Source: Flavobacterium sp. ALJ2
Lineage (GTDB): Bacteria; Bacteroidota; Bacteroidia; Flavobacteriales; Flavobacteriaceae
Direction: 5' to 3'
NCBI RefSeq assembly: GCF_015594725.1
Contig: NZ_JADNRC010000001.1
Location: 124,001-188,000 of the forward strand
DNA: 64,000 nucleotides
The first letter of the stretch is position 1. The number at the start of each line of letters is the position of its first letter. Positions 1 through 8,063 of the stretch are shown here, one piece after another. The translations under genes were made by a program, and so were the position numbers. The notes beneath the pieces are model-generated. The model did not search any database. It was not told the origin of the DNA and saw only the letters and a program-made list of their open reading frames with translations.

Positions 1-1
1 T

Positions 2-58
2 GCTTCAAATAATGATCATGGTGTTGCCGAAGTAGTGCAACGATATATTTTAAACTAA
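2..58 (+). CDS. C-terminal end of an upstream gene, probably a Cof-type HAD hydrolase
   Basis: One frame is open from the window edge to a TAA at 56-58, just two bases before the next ATG. The 18 visible residues include NNDHGVAEVVQRYI, which resembles the usual tail of Cof/HAD-IIB sugar phosphatases (a pattern like NDEDGVAxAIxKYL). Only the tail is visible, so the family call is inference. The tight spacing suggests co-transcription with the acetyltransferase that follows. Confidence 0.45.
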   Translation, partial: ASNNDHGVAEVVQRYILN

Positions 59-60
59 GT

Positions 61-588
61 ATGAAAACCCCAATTGAGACAGAACGATTATTACTAAGAG
101 AATTCCTCACTACAGATGATGAGGGAATGTTTGAGCTAGATTCTAACCCAAATGTGCATAAGTATGTAGGGAAAAAACCTGTTATTCATATTGATGAAAG
201 TCGTACCGCTATAGAACTTATACAAAAACAGTATGTGACTTTTGGAATAGGTCGCTGGGCAGTAGTTCTTAAAGAAACCAATACTTTTATAGGTTGGTCT
301 GGAATAAAATTTATTACTGATACAATCAATAATCACCAGAATTTTTACGAAATAGGATATCGTTTTATTGAGGAATATTGGGGAAAAGGATATGCTACCG
401 AAGCAGGAAAAGCTTTTGTGGATTATGCTTTTAATGAGATGAAAGTAGAAGTAATTTATGCTTACGCAGATAAAAAAAATAGTGGTTCTAGAAGTATTCT
501 CGAAAAACTAGGATTAACGTATGTAAATTCTTTTATGTTTGATGGTGAAAAAGAAGTTTGGTATGAACTAAAGAATCCTAATCTTTAG
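61..588 (+). CDS. GNAT family N-acetyltransferase (RimJ/RimL type)
   Basis: A 175-residue cytosolic protein that would transfer an acetyl group from acetyl-CoA to an amine. It opens with the typical RimJ/RimL start (ETERLLLREF) and carries acetyl-CoA-binding motif A near residues 102-120, seen as EEYWGKGYATEA. The C-terminal KKNSGSRSILEKLGL segment is the usual helix of this family (NxxSxxxLEKLGF). Length is typical. The ATG lies two bases after the preceding stop, so it is probably the second gene of an operon. The acceptor substrate cannot be told from sequence; many relatives modify ribosomal proteins or small molecules. Confidence 0.85.
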   Translation: MKTPIETERLLLREFLTTDDEGMFELDSNPNVHKYVGKKPVIHIDESRTAIELIQKQYVTFGIGRWAVVLKETNTFIGWSGIKFITDTINNHQNFYEIGYRFIEEYWGKGYATEAGKAFVDYAFNEMKVEVIYAYADKKNSGSRSILEKLGLTYVNSFMFDGEKEVWYELKNPNL

Positions 589-737
589 ACTTTAAAACAT
601 AATGCCCCCAAATCTTTGCAAATTTTTAGATTTTCATCCTCTGACAAATGTAGGTGAGTAGTTGCCTATTTTGGTATGTAAAGATTTAGGTAACACAGTT
701 CCGTTGCAAGATAACAGTATCTTAGGTGTTTTTATAT

Positions 738-1256
738 TTATTTTTTCGCAACTGAAATAAAATATTTATTTCCATCTCCCATTGTAAGTTTCACACGTTC
801 GTCGCAAACATCAATAGAGTAGTTAGCATTCTCATAACAAGTACAAGTTGTGTTTTTATCTTTAGACATTTCTGTTTTACAGTTGTTACTTTTGTAAGTA
901 GATAATTGTGGTGTGTATAATGACACTAAATCAGTCGAAGCAGTTACTAGTGATATAATACTTGCAGTATTACCAGTTGCAATTCTATAAACGATTCGAT
1001 CTGTATAAGAAATGTCATTTATAGTTACTTTTCTGATGTAAGTAAAGGCAGTAGAACCTTCTTCAACAGATTTTACTTCGAATTTAAAGCCAATACCGCG
1101 AACTTCAATATCAAATTTTGATTGTGAATTATAACTTGCCCATGAGGTAAGTGTTGCAATAGAAGGAAAAGGATTGGTTATTGTACCAGCAGTTTGTGCT
1201 TGCACTCCAAAAGTAGTTAATAGCATTAATAAGATTGTAAGGAAAAATGCTTTCAT
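738..1256 (-). CDS. Secreted protein of unknown function
   Basis: A 172-residue protein with a clear signal peptide: MKAFFLTILLMLLTTFGVQA, then QTAG, with a likely signal peptidase I site after VQA. The mature part is rich in Thr, Ser and Val and looks beta-strand rich. It has four cysteines in its last third (CKTEMSK, CTCYENANYSIDVC), which could form disulfides in the periplasm. I do not recognise a family. It stands alone between a + strand gene and a long gap, and no clear -7 box was found upstream. Confidence 0.6.
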   Translation of the reverse strand: MKAFFLTILLMLLTTFGVQAQTAGTITNPFPSIATLTSWASYNSQSKFDIEVRGIGFKFEVKSVEEGSTAFTYIRKVTINDISYTDRIVYRIATGNTASIISLVTASTDLVSLYTPQLSTYKSNNCKTEMSKDKNTTCTCYENANYSIDVCDERVKLTMGDGNKYFISVAKK

Positions 1257-1868
1257 AATTTTTAAATTAATTTTAATACCTACTCTATATGGTTTTCGGC
1301 TGGCCCATTTTCGCTTTTATTCAATTAAAAACTTTATGAAAAACAACTAACGTAAATTGATGTTAATTAGTGTTGTTTTACCACATTTTTCGTGTGGTGA
1401 ATTTAAGACGAATATTTACGCGAACAAAGCGTATAATAGGAAAACTTTATTTTTTAAAATCATTGTTTTTTAAAGGTTGCATTTTGCTAATATCAATTTA
1501 ATTGGATAAATTTTGTTTGTGTATGATAGTCTTAGAGAGAAAATAAGGACTATATATGAATAAAATTTATCTGTAGTTAGAATGTTTCTCGAATTATTTA
1601 TTTCATTTAAATTTATAAAAAAAATCTAGTTAGCATTTTCATGGTGTCAAAATCATATTTTTGTTTGATTTTTCTAGATTTTGCTTTTCATTTCTGTTAA
1701 AAGGAAAATTAGATTTTTTTTTGGAAGAAATAAATATTTACGCAAGTCAAAATAGTGATATCTAGTTAATTATTGATTTCGTTTTGAAGAAAATTGTACG
1801 TAAATTTGCAAACTCTTTTATGAAGAGGTAAATTATAATAGATACTACTTAAAACGTAGTTTATTGCT
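1257..1868. other. Long intergenic region between divergent genes
   Basis: This 612-base AT-rich gap has no convincing open frame. It contains a short inverted repeat (ACCACA 1380-1385, TGTGGT 1393-1398) of unclear meaning. Near its right end is a good -7 element, TAAATTTG at 1801-1808, which probably drives mtaB and leaves a leader of about 50 bases. Nothing else was recognised. Confidence 0.5.
1801..1808 (+). promoter_or_regulatory. Bacteroidetes-type -7 box for mtaB
   Basis: TAAATTTG matches the TAnnTTTG -7 consensus of Bacteroidetes sigma-A promoters. It sits 60 bases before the mtaB ATG. No well-spaced -33 TTG was found, so the call rests on the -7 box and its position. Confidence 0.5.
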
Positions 1869-3203
1869 ATGGAAAATAGAAAAAAAGTTGCTTTTTATAC
1901 GCTTGGATGTAAACTGAATTTTTCGGAAACATCTACAATTGCTAGGAATTTTAATGATGAAGGTTTTGATCGTGTCGATTTTGAAGATGTTGCTGATATA
2001 TATGTAATCAATACGTGTTCAGTTACCGAAAATGCAGATAAACAGTTTAAGCAGGTTGTGAAAAAAGCGATGAAACTTAATGATAAAGCATTTGTTGCAG
2101 CTGTTGGGTGTTATGCACAGCTTAAACCAGAAGAATTAGCATCTGTAGACGGTGTTGATTTAGTTTTGGGGGCAACCGAGAAGTTTAAAATCACAGATTA
2201 TATCAATGATTTGAGCAAAAACGATATGGGCGAAGTGCATTCTTGCGAAATATCGGAAGCCGATTTTTATGTAGGAAGTTATTCGATTGGTGACAGAACG
2301 CGTGCTTTCCTAAAAGTACAAGACGGTTGCGATTACAAATGTACCTATTGTACCATTCCGCTGGCGAGAGGAATTTCTCGTAGTGATGCTTTAGAAAACG
2401 TGTTGCAAAATGCCAAAGAAATATCGTCTCAGAATATTAAAGAAATAGTTCTAACTGGAGTTAATATCGGTGATTACGGAAAAGGGGAGTTCGGAAATAA
2501 AAAACACGAACATACTTTTCTTGATCTTGTTCAGGCTTTGGATAAAGTAGAAGGAATCGAGCGTTTGAGAATCTCTTCGATTGAACCAAACTTACTTAAG
2601 AACGAAACAATTGAATTTGTGTCTAAAAGCAGAACTTTTGTACCTCATTTTCATATTCCGTTGCAATCAGGAAGTAATGATATCTTGAAATTAATGAAGC
2701 GTCGTTACCTTCGTGAAGTATATACAGAACGAGTAAATAAAATCCGTGAAGTTATGCCTCATGCCTGTATTGGCGTTGATGTAATTGTTGGGTTTCCTGG
2801 TGAAACAGATGAGCATTTCTTAGAGACCTATCATTTTTTGAATGAGATGGATATATCCTATTTACATGTTTTTACTTATTCTGAGCGAGACAATACCGAA
2901 GCAGCTAATATGCTAGGAATTGTTCCTGCAAATGTGCGTGCCAAACGTAGCAAGATGTTACGTGGATTATCGGTTAAAAAGCGTCGAGCTTTTTACGAAA
3001 GTCAATTAGGAGCTAACAAAACAGTGCTTTTTGAAAGTGAAAATAAAGAAGGATACATTCATGGTTTTACAGAGAATTATGTAAAAGTAAAAACACCTTG
3101 GAATCCTGAATTAGTGAATACATTACACGAGATTAATTTGACTACTATTGATGAAGACGGAAGTGTTCGTTTAGAGTTTTTAAATAAATTAGCGGAAGCT
3201 TAA
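1869..3203 (+). CDS. mtaB: tRNA (N6-threonylcarbamoyladenosine-37-C2)-methylthiotransferase MtaB
   Basis: This radical-SAM enzyme adds a methylthio group to t6A37 of tRNAs that decode ANN codons. The 444 residues show the three expected parts. The N-terminal UPF0004 domain has cluster cysteines C14 (TLGCKLN), C50 (NTCSV) and C81 (VGCYAQL). The radical SAM core has the CxxxCxxC motif at C154, C158 and C161 (GCDYKCTYCTIP). A C-terminal TRAM-like RNA-binding segment follows from about residue 375. GCKLN and NTCSVTENAD are typical of the MtaB subgroup rather than MiaB or RimO. It appears monocistronic, with a -7 box at 1801 and a large hairpin downstream at 3337-3390. Confidence 0.93.
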   Translation: MENRKKVAFYTLGCKLNFSETSTIARNFNDEGFDRVDFEDVADIYVINTCSVTENADKQFKQVVKKAMKLNDKAFVAAVGCYAQLKPEELASVDGVDLVLGATEKFKITDYINDLSKNDMGEVHSCEISEADFYVGSYSIGDRTRAFLKVQDGCDYKCTYCTIPLARGISRSDALENVLQNAKEISSQNIKEIVLTGVNIGDYGKGEFGNKKHEHTFLDLVQALDKVEGIERLRISSIEPNLLKNETIEFVSKSRTFVPHFHIPLQSGSNDILKLMKRRYLREVYTERVNKIREVMPHACIGVDVIVGFPGETDEHFLETYHFLNEMDISYLHVFTYSERDNTEAANMLGIVPANVRAKRSKMLRGLSVKKRRAFYESQLGANKTVLFESENKEGYIHGFTENYVKVKTPWNPELVNTLHEINLTTIDEDGSVRLEFLNKLAEA

Positions 3204-3336
3204 AGTGAGAAATAAGCTAGAAGAAACAAGAGGCAAGACTTAGTCGATTTTAGAAGAAAAAAATGTAACTTATTTATCAAATTGAACGGAGTCGAGATTG
3301 ACATAAATGCAATACTGATTTGTATAAAATAACGAA

Positions 3337-3390
3337 CACGAATTCCACAAATTTACACTAACTGTTTCGTGTGAATTTGTGGAATTTGTG
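3337..3390. terminator. Long hairpin between convergent genes
   Basis: Arms 3337-3358 and 3369-3390 are 22 nt each, pair at 20 positions plus two G-T wobbles, and enclose a 10-nt loop. It lies between mtaB (+) and an SDR gene (-) that point at each other, so it could end transcription from both sides. The arms are built from repeated AATT.CACAAATT units, which suggests a dispersed repeat element rather than a simple terminator. Confidence 0.6.
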
Positions 3391-3421
3391 TTTATTATAA
3401 TTGACAGTTTTTAAGTCTTAA

Positions 3422-4138
3422 TTAAGGATTTGTTGACCAAATACTGCTGTTTTTTATAAAAACTCTGCGGTTTAATTTAAGTTGTGCAATGATTAGTTCT
3501 GCTATGTCTTCAGATTGCATTACTTTTTCAGGATTACCATCTGTTAGTTTTAAATCTTTTGCCATATCGGTTGCTACAGTACTTGGTGTTAAAGCTGTAA
3601 CTCTTATATTGTGTTTTCTCATTTCTTGCATTAAAGAATCAGTTAGTCCAAGAACTGCAAATTTTGAAGCACTATATGCACTAGTCAATGCATTTCCGTT
3701 TAAACCTGCTGTCGAAGAAATATTGATGATATCTCCAGTTTGATTTTCAATCATAGTTGGTAAAACGGCACGAGTTACATAATAAGTACCCATTAAGTTT
3801 ACCTGAATAATTCTTTCCCAAGCTGCTGGTTCTAATTCTAAGAAATTACCAAAAGCAGCAATCCCTGCATTATTAATTAAAATATCGATAGTTTTAAATT
3901 CTGCTAAAGCTTTCTCTACTGCGTTATTTACAGAATTAATATCAGACACATCTGCAGTAATTGCTAATGATTTTACTCCAAGAGTATTTATTTCGGTTGC
4001 AACAGTATCAATATCAGCTTGAGTTCTTGCCATTAAAATTACATTTACACCTTCTTTGGCTAATGCGATTGCAACCGCTTTTCCTATTCCTTTTCCTGCA
4101 CCAGTAATTAGTGCATTTTTATTTTTTAGATTACTCAT
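3422..4138 (-). CDS. SDR family oxidoreductase (3-oxoacyl-ACP reductase-like)
   Basis: A 238-residue classical short-chain dehydrogenase. The NAD(P)-binding glycine motif is TGAGKGIG (12-19), NNAG is at 89-92, and the catalytic set is S141/S142 with Y155 and K159 (YSASK). Length and motif spacing match FabG-like reductases. No fatty acid synthesis genes are adjacent, so this is probably a stand-alone ketone or acyl reductase and not the essential FabG. A regulator or partner is not visible. Confidence 0.85.
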   Translation of the reverse strand: MSNLKNKNALITGAGKGIGKAVAIALAKEGVNVILMARTQADIDTVATEINTLGVKSLAITADVSDINSVNNAVEKALAEFKTIDILINNAGIAAFGNFLELEPAAWERIIQVNLMGTYYVTRAVLPTMIENQTGDIINISSTAGLNGNALTSAYSASKFAVLGLTDSLMQEMRKHNIRVTALTPSTVATDMAKDLKLTDGNPEKVMQSEDIAELIIAQLKLNRRVFIKNSSIWSTNP

Positions 4139-4396
4139 AGTAGTTATTTTTATGAATTGTAAAGTACAATTTGTTTAAAAAAGTTTGTCATGCAAAAATA
4201 CTTATTTTCAACTTTGGAAGTAGCTTTTAATAGGGATTCTTAATATAAAATTAACTGCATTTTGAACTATTACGTTTTAGGTTTTTAAAAAGTATTACGT
4301 GCTTTATTACTATCTTCAAATAAAGAAACAAATAGAGAAAATTATGTAATGCTTTATTTTATTAAATAAGCCAAATTTGTAATAAACACATCTATT

Positions 4397-5242
4397 ATGA
4401 AAAAGACACTTCTTATTTTAACGATAGCAATTCTGTCATTCTCATGTAAAAAAAATGAGATTCCAGATATAAAAAAAATAGAAATACGAAAAAAGCCAAC
4501 CGCAATTTCGTATCATATTGAGAATAGAAAAGATTGGTTAAAGGCGACTACAGCAAACGATGTACAGTTAGGTATCCTTGCTGCTATTAATCGCACTGAC
4601 AAAGTAAATTTTGCCAAAATAGATTCTATTATTGTTCCATCGGATTTAAATGAAAAGATTGAGAACTATCTTCCGTTTCCGTTAACAGTTCCTTATTTAA
4701 GAGATATTGATAAGATAATCTTCTTTTCGTATCCATCGCAAACTTTTGCGGCTTATGAGAAAGGACAGTTGGCTTATACTGGCCAAACAAATATGGGAAG
4801 AAAAAAAGACCCTACGCCAACAGGGCTTTTTTATACCAATTGGAAAGCTGAGAAAACAATAAGTACTTTTAATGATGAGTGGGAGTTACGCTGGAATTTT
4901 AATATAGAGAACAAAAAGGGTATTGGTTTTCATGAATATGCTTTGCCAGGATATCCAGCTTCTCATTCTTGTTTGAGGCTTCAGGAAAAAGATGCTCGTT
5001 ATCTTTATGATTGGGCTGATCAATGGGTATTGGCAGATGAAGAAAATGTAAAGGTTAAAGGAACTCCTGTAATTGTTTTTGGGACTTATGATTTTGATGG
5101 AAAGAAACCTTGGTTGCAATTAATTAAAGATCCGCAGGCTTTGGAAATTTCAAAAGAAGAAATTGAAAAACAAACAACTCCTTTCCTAGAAAAGATTTTG
5201 GCTGAACAGAAGAATAGAGAAGCGTATCAAAATAATAAATAA
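4397..5242 (+). CDS. L,D-transpeptidase-family lipoprotein (YkuD domain)
   Basis: A 281-residue envelope protein. The lipobox ILSFSC places the lipidated cysteine at residue 17. The YkuD catalytic region includes H179 (GIGFHEYA) and the SHSCLR motif, with catalytic C192 and R194. L,D-transpeptidases of this family make 3-3 peptidoglycan crosslinks or attach proteins to the cell wall; some members in this group hydrolyse instead. A preceding segment GQTNMGRKKDPTPTGLFY is also typical of the fold. Monocistronic, ended by a hairpin at 5250-5286. Confidence 0.85.
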   Translation: MKKTLLILTIAILSFSCKKNEIPDIKKIEIRKKPTAISYHIENRKDWLKATTANDVQLGILAAINRTDKVNFAKIDSIIVPSDLNEKIENYLPFPLTVPYLRDIDKIIFFSYPSQTFAAYEKGQLAYTGQTNMGRKKDPTPTGLFYTNWKAEKTISTFNDEWELRWNFNIENKKGIGFHEYALPGYPASHSCLRLQEKDARYLYDWADQWVLADEENVKVKGTPVIVFGTYDFDGKKPWLQLIKDPQALEISKEEIEKQTTPFLEKILAEQKNREAYQNNK

Positions 5243-5249
5243 TAATAAA

Positions 5250-5286
5250 AAGTCACGAATTCCTTTTTATTGGAGATTCGTGACTT
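5250..5286. terminator. Bidirectional terminator between convergent genes
   Basis: Inverted repeat AAGTCACGAATTCC / GGAGATTCGTGACTT with a short T-rich loop. On the minus strand it is followed by a T-rich run. It serves the L,D-transpeptidase gene (+) and probably the LURP-one gene (-). Confidence 0.7.
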
Positions 5287-5306
5287 AATATATTTGGCTT
5301 TTATTT

Positions 5307-5894
5307 TTATTCTTTTAATACCATATCGATACACATTACTGCAGCAAGAATAAGTTGTCTTACGCTATCGTCTTGCGCTACTGAATTTTCTATTTGTAGT
5401 ACATAATTATCGGCACTAGTGAAGAATTCTTTCCCTATTCCAGCCCATTTTTTATTTACTTGTCCAAGCATTTTAGTGTCTTTGGTAAACTTAAAATCCC
5501 AACCTGTCCATTTTCCTTGTAGCGTGCAAACTGGTTTTTTATTTTTATCTAAAATTTCAAATTTCCCTCCAATAGAAAGCAATTTTTGTTTGAATGTACC
5601 AATTAAGTGTTCTTTTTCGTCGAATACTTCCACTGTAGAGCGAAAAATTGCTACCCCACGTTTTATATTGATTATTTTTTCTCCTGCAGGTGTTGCAATT
5701 TCTATGTTAAAAGGTGTTGCTCTTTTAAAATCGGTAAAACGTAAAACTTTGGTAAAAAAGCCTAGATTTTTTTCTCGGCAATTCATTATTAATTCATTGT
5801 TTTCGGGATTGTAAATGTCATAATTATTAGCAGCTTTGAACATCCCGACGTGTTCTTTTACTAGAAAAAGGTTTTGATTTAAAATAGGGTTCAT
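5307..5894 (-). CDS. LURP-one-related / phospholipid scramblase-like protein
   Basis: A 195-residue protein without signal peptide. It shows the pattern of the LURP-one (tubby-like beta-barrel) superfamily: an N-terminal LFLVKEHVGMF strand, repeated strands such as IEIATPAGEKIINIKRG and FKQKLLSIGGKFEILD, a WTGWDFKF segment and a final hydrophobic helix (LILAAVMCIDMVL). The family's biochemical role in bacteria is not established. Its start is two bases from the stop of the upstream minus-strand gene (5896-6729), so the two are almost surely co-transcribed and perhaps translationally coupled. Confidence 0.7.
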   Translation of the reverse strand: MNPILNQNLFLVKEHVGMFKAANNYDIYNPENNELIMNCREKNLGFFTKVLRFTDFKRATPFNIEIATPAGEKIINIKRGVAIFRSTVEVFDEKEHLIGTFKQKLLSIGGKFEILDKNKKPVCTLQGKWTGWDFKFTKDTKMLGQVNKKWAGIGKEFFTSADNYVLQIENSVAQDDSVRQLILAAVMCIDMVLKE

Positions 5895-5895
5895 T

Positions 5896-6729
5896 TTAAT
5901 TGTTTAGGGTTAATTTGTAAATTTTAGTTTCTAAAAGCTCTGTGTCATTATCTTCGCAAAGTAAAAAATCGATTTGATTGTTTGATTTCTTATATAAAGT
6001 CAATCCTTCGAATTTGTTGGTAGGACTTATTTTTTTTGTATAGTCTATTTTCATGGTCTTTAAATCGATTCGACCAATGAAGCTTCCTAGTATTTCTCCA
6101 TCATTGTAAGTCGATTTTGTGTCTTCGGCTGTAGCCAAAAAGTAAATTTTATCATCAACGAGAATGGCATCGGTAAAACTGCTTCGGACTCCTTTTATCT
6201 TTGGGAGTTTATAATCTACAGATATAAGACTAAATTCTTCTCCTAAACTTTTGGCATGTATGGTGAATATGGCATTTTTATTGGTTTTCCCGTTTCCGCG
6301 ATTGAATAAATACCAATTTTCGCCATCAAAAATAGCACCTTCGAGATTAAAATCTTCTGGTTTTATACCTGAGAAATTTTGCATTACGGCATAAAAATCG
6401 GTTAAGTTGTTTGTTGTGATTTTTGTTTTTGTTTTTACATTGAATTCAACCATTTTATTTCTTTGGTCGGTTGAGCCTGAACCAAACATATATACGGTAT
6501 CGTTATGATGTGTAATAGATTCAAAATCGGGTTTTAGATTTTTTGCAATATTTTCGGTTGGATTTGCAATTATTTCATATTTTTTTAAATCGGAATTATC
6601 GATGTTGTATTCGTATAAATAACCACTATTATCGCCAATGATATATAATGAATTGTCTTGATATATAAGTCCTGATGCTGAACCGATCCCGATGATTTGG
6701 AATAGGATTTCGAGTGTGAATTTTTCCAT
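5896..6729 (-). CDS. Beta-propeller-like protein of unknown function (DUF6929-like)
   Basis: A 277-residue protein with repeated short strand pairs of the type GLIYQDNSLYIIGDNSGYLYEY, FESITHHNDTVYMFGSG, EGAIFDGENWYLFNRG and DAILVDDKIYFLATA. This reads as an incomplete or short beta-propeller. It resembles proteins I associate with DUF6929, but I could not check that. No signal peptide is visible, so it is probably cytosolic. It is the first gene of a pair with the LURP-one-like gene. Confidence 0.55.
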   Translation of the reverse strand: MEKFTLEILFQIIGIGSASGLIYQDNSLYIIGDNSGYLYEYNIDNSDLKKYEIIANPTENIAKNLKPDFESITHHNDTVYMFGSGSTDQRNKMVEFNVKTKTKITTNNLTDFYAVMQNFSGIKPEDFNLEGAIFDGENWYLFNRGNGKTNKNAIFTIHAKSLGEEFSLISVDYKLPKIKGVRSSFTDAILVDDKIYFLATAEDTKSTYNDGEILGSFIGRIDLKTMKIDYTKKISPTNKFEGLTLYKKSNNQIDFLLCEDNDTELLETKIYKLTLNN

Positions 6730-6860
6730 GATTGTTGTTTTAAATGTAGTTGTTTTAGCCCCGATTACTTCACTATGTTTTTATTTTAATTGGAGTTCAG
6801 TGAATTCCATTTGCAATGAAAATAATTTGAGAGGAAATTGTTGTTTTTTCTTGAAGGAAC

Positions 6861-6947
6861 AGAGCGACCAGCGGAAGCTCCTGTTACTTTTTAGAAAAAA
6901 GCAATTTACTGAAAAGTATTGTAATGCAAAGCGGGAAAAAGCTGACC
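6861..6947 (+). ncRNA. Structured RNA element in the ppk2 leader, similar to one at 63138-63220
   Basis: Two conserved-looking segments flank a variable hairpin. The left part contains GCGACCAGCGGAAGCTCC and the right part AAGCGGGAAAAAGCTG; between them ACTTTTTAG can pair with CTGAAAAGT. The second copy at 63138 has the same layout (AGCGG.. stem ..AGCAGGAAGTAGCT). Both lie just upstream of + strand genes. I have seen this type of element in flavobacterial intergenic regions and it may be the Flavo-1 RNA class, but that assignment is unverified. Confidence 0.45.
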
Positions 6948-6984
6948 AAAAATAGTATATTTACTTTAATTAAAACGAGGAATT

Positions 6985-7866
6985 ATGAAATCAATTGACC
7001 CGAAAAATTTTAAAGTTGTTGATAAAATAAAATTATCAAAAATCCCGACTTTGTTGGATATAGATGCCGATGAGAAAGAGAAGGAAGTGAAGCTGGATAA
7101 GGTGCAGGCTAAATTAAGTAAATTGCAAGATACGATGTATGCTCATAATAGGTACGGCGTTTTAATTTGCTTGCAAGGGATGGATACTTCGGGGAAAGAT
7201 AGTTTGATTCGTGAAGTATTTAAGGAGTTTAATCCGCGTGGGGTTGTGGTTCATAGTTTTAAAACACCTAATTCGACTGAGCTAGAGCATGATTATTTAT
7301 GGAGACATTATCTTGCTTTGCCCGAAAAAGGGAAGTTTGCAATTTTTAACCGTACGCATTACGAGAATATTTTGGTAACACGTGTGCATCCTGAATTTAT
7401 ACTAAACGAGAATTTGCCAGGAATTGAGAAGGTAGAAGATATTCCGGAAGATTTTTGGGACGATAGAATCAAGCAGATCAAAAATTTTGAAAAACATATT
7501 ACCCAAAATGGGATTATTGTTCTTAAGTTTTATATGCATTTAAGCAAAGAGGAGCAACGCCAAAGGTTATTGCGACGATTGGAAGAAGAAAAACACAATT
7601 GGAAATTTTCAGTAGGGGATTTAAAGGAACGAGGACATTGGGATGAATATCAACAATATTATGAGGAGGCAATAAATAAGACTTCGACCAAAGATGCACC
7701 GTGGTATGTTGTTCCTGCCGATGATAAAGAAATGGCACGTTATATTGTAGCCAAAATTATTTGGGAAGAAATGCAAAAACATACCGATATTAAGGAACCT
7801 GAATTATCTGAGAATATCAAGGAAAATATAGGGATTTATAAAAAGCAATTAGAAAACGAGTCTTAG
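6985..7866 (+). CDS. ppk2: Polyphosphate kinase 2 family protein
   Basis: PPK2 enzymes move phosphate between polyphosphate and nucleotides. The 293 residues carry the P-loop GMDTSGKD (65-72), the FNRTHYENILVTRVHPE segment matching the family's Walker B and arginine region, and the lid region with RLLRRLEEEKHNWKFS. Length fits single-domain PPK2. Whether it phosphorylates AMP, ADP or GDP cannot be read off safely. It is preceded by the structured element at 6861-6947, which probably lies in its leader, and it seems monocistronic. Confidence 0.9.
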   Translation: MKSIDPKNFKVVDKIKLSKIPTLLDIDADEKEKEVKLDKVQAKLSKLQDTMYAHNRYGVLICLQGMDTSGKDSLIREVFKEFNPRGVVVHSFKTPNSTELEHDYLWRHYLALPEKGKFAIFNRTHYENILVTRVHPEFILNENLPGIEKVEDIPEDFWDDRIKQIKNFEKHITQNGIIVLKFYMHLSKEEQRQRLLRRLEEEKHNWKFSVGDLKERGHWDEYQQYYEEAINKTSTKDAPWYVVPADDKEMARYIVAKIIWEEMQKHTDIKEPELSENIKENIGIYKKQLENES

Positions 7867-8063
7867 AAATAAGGCTCTTTTTTTTGGTTTGATGTTACTG
7901 TAAGTTTATGAATGTTTTTAATTACTAATTTAATGTTAATTATTTCGGGGTTTATAGGCTAGTTTTGATAGAACTAATGTCTTTTTGATAATATCTAAAT
8001 CATTTTTAATTAAAGAGTGGGGGCTTACTTTGCCAAAAAAATATAAACCAACTTATAACTAAA

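Noticed and set aside
5419..5814. Long + strand frame opposite the LURP-one-like gene
   Set aside because: It lies fully antisense to a gene with a recognisable family pattern and has no domain, promoter or plausible composition.
6692..6955. 87-residue + strand protein before ppk2
   Set aside because: It overlaps the divergent gene start and the structured element; the composition (runs of C, F, K) is not protein-like.
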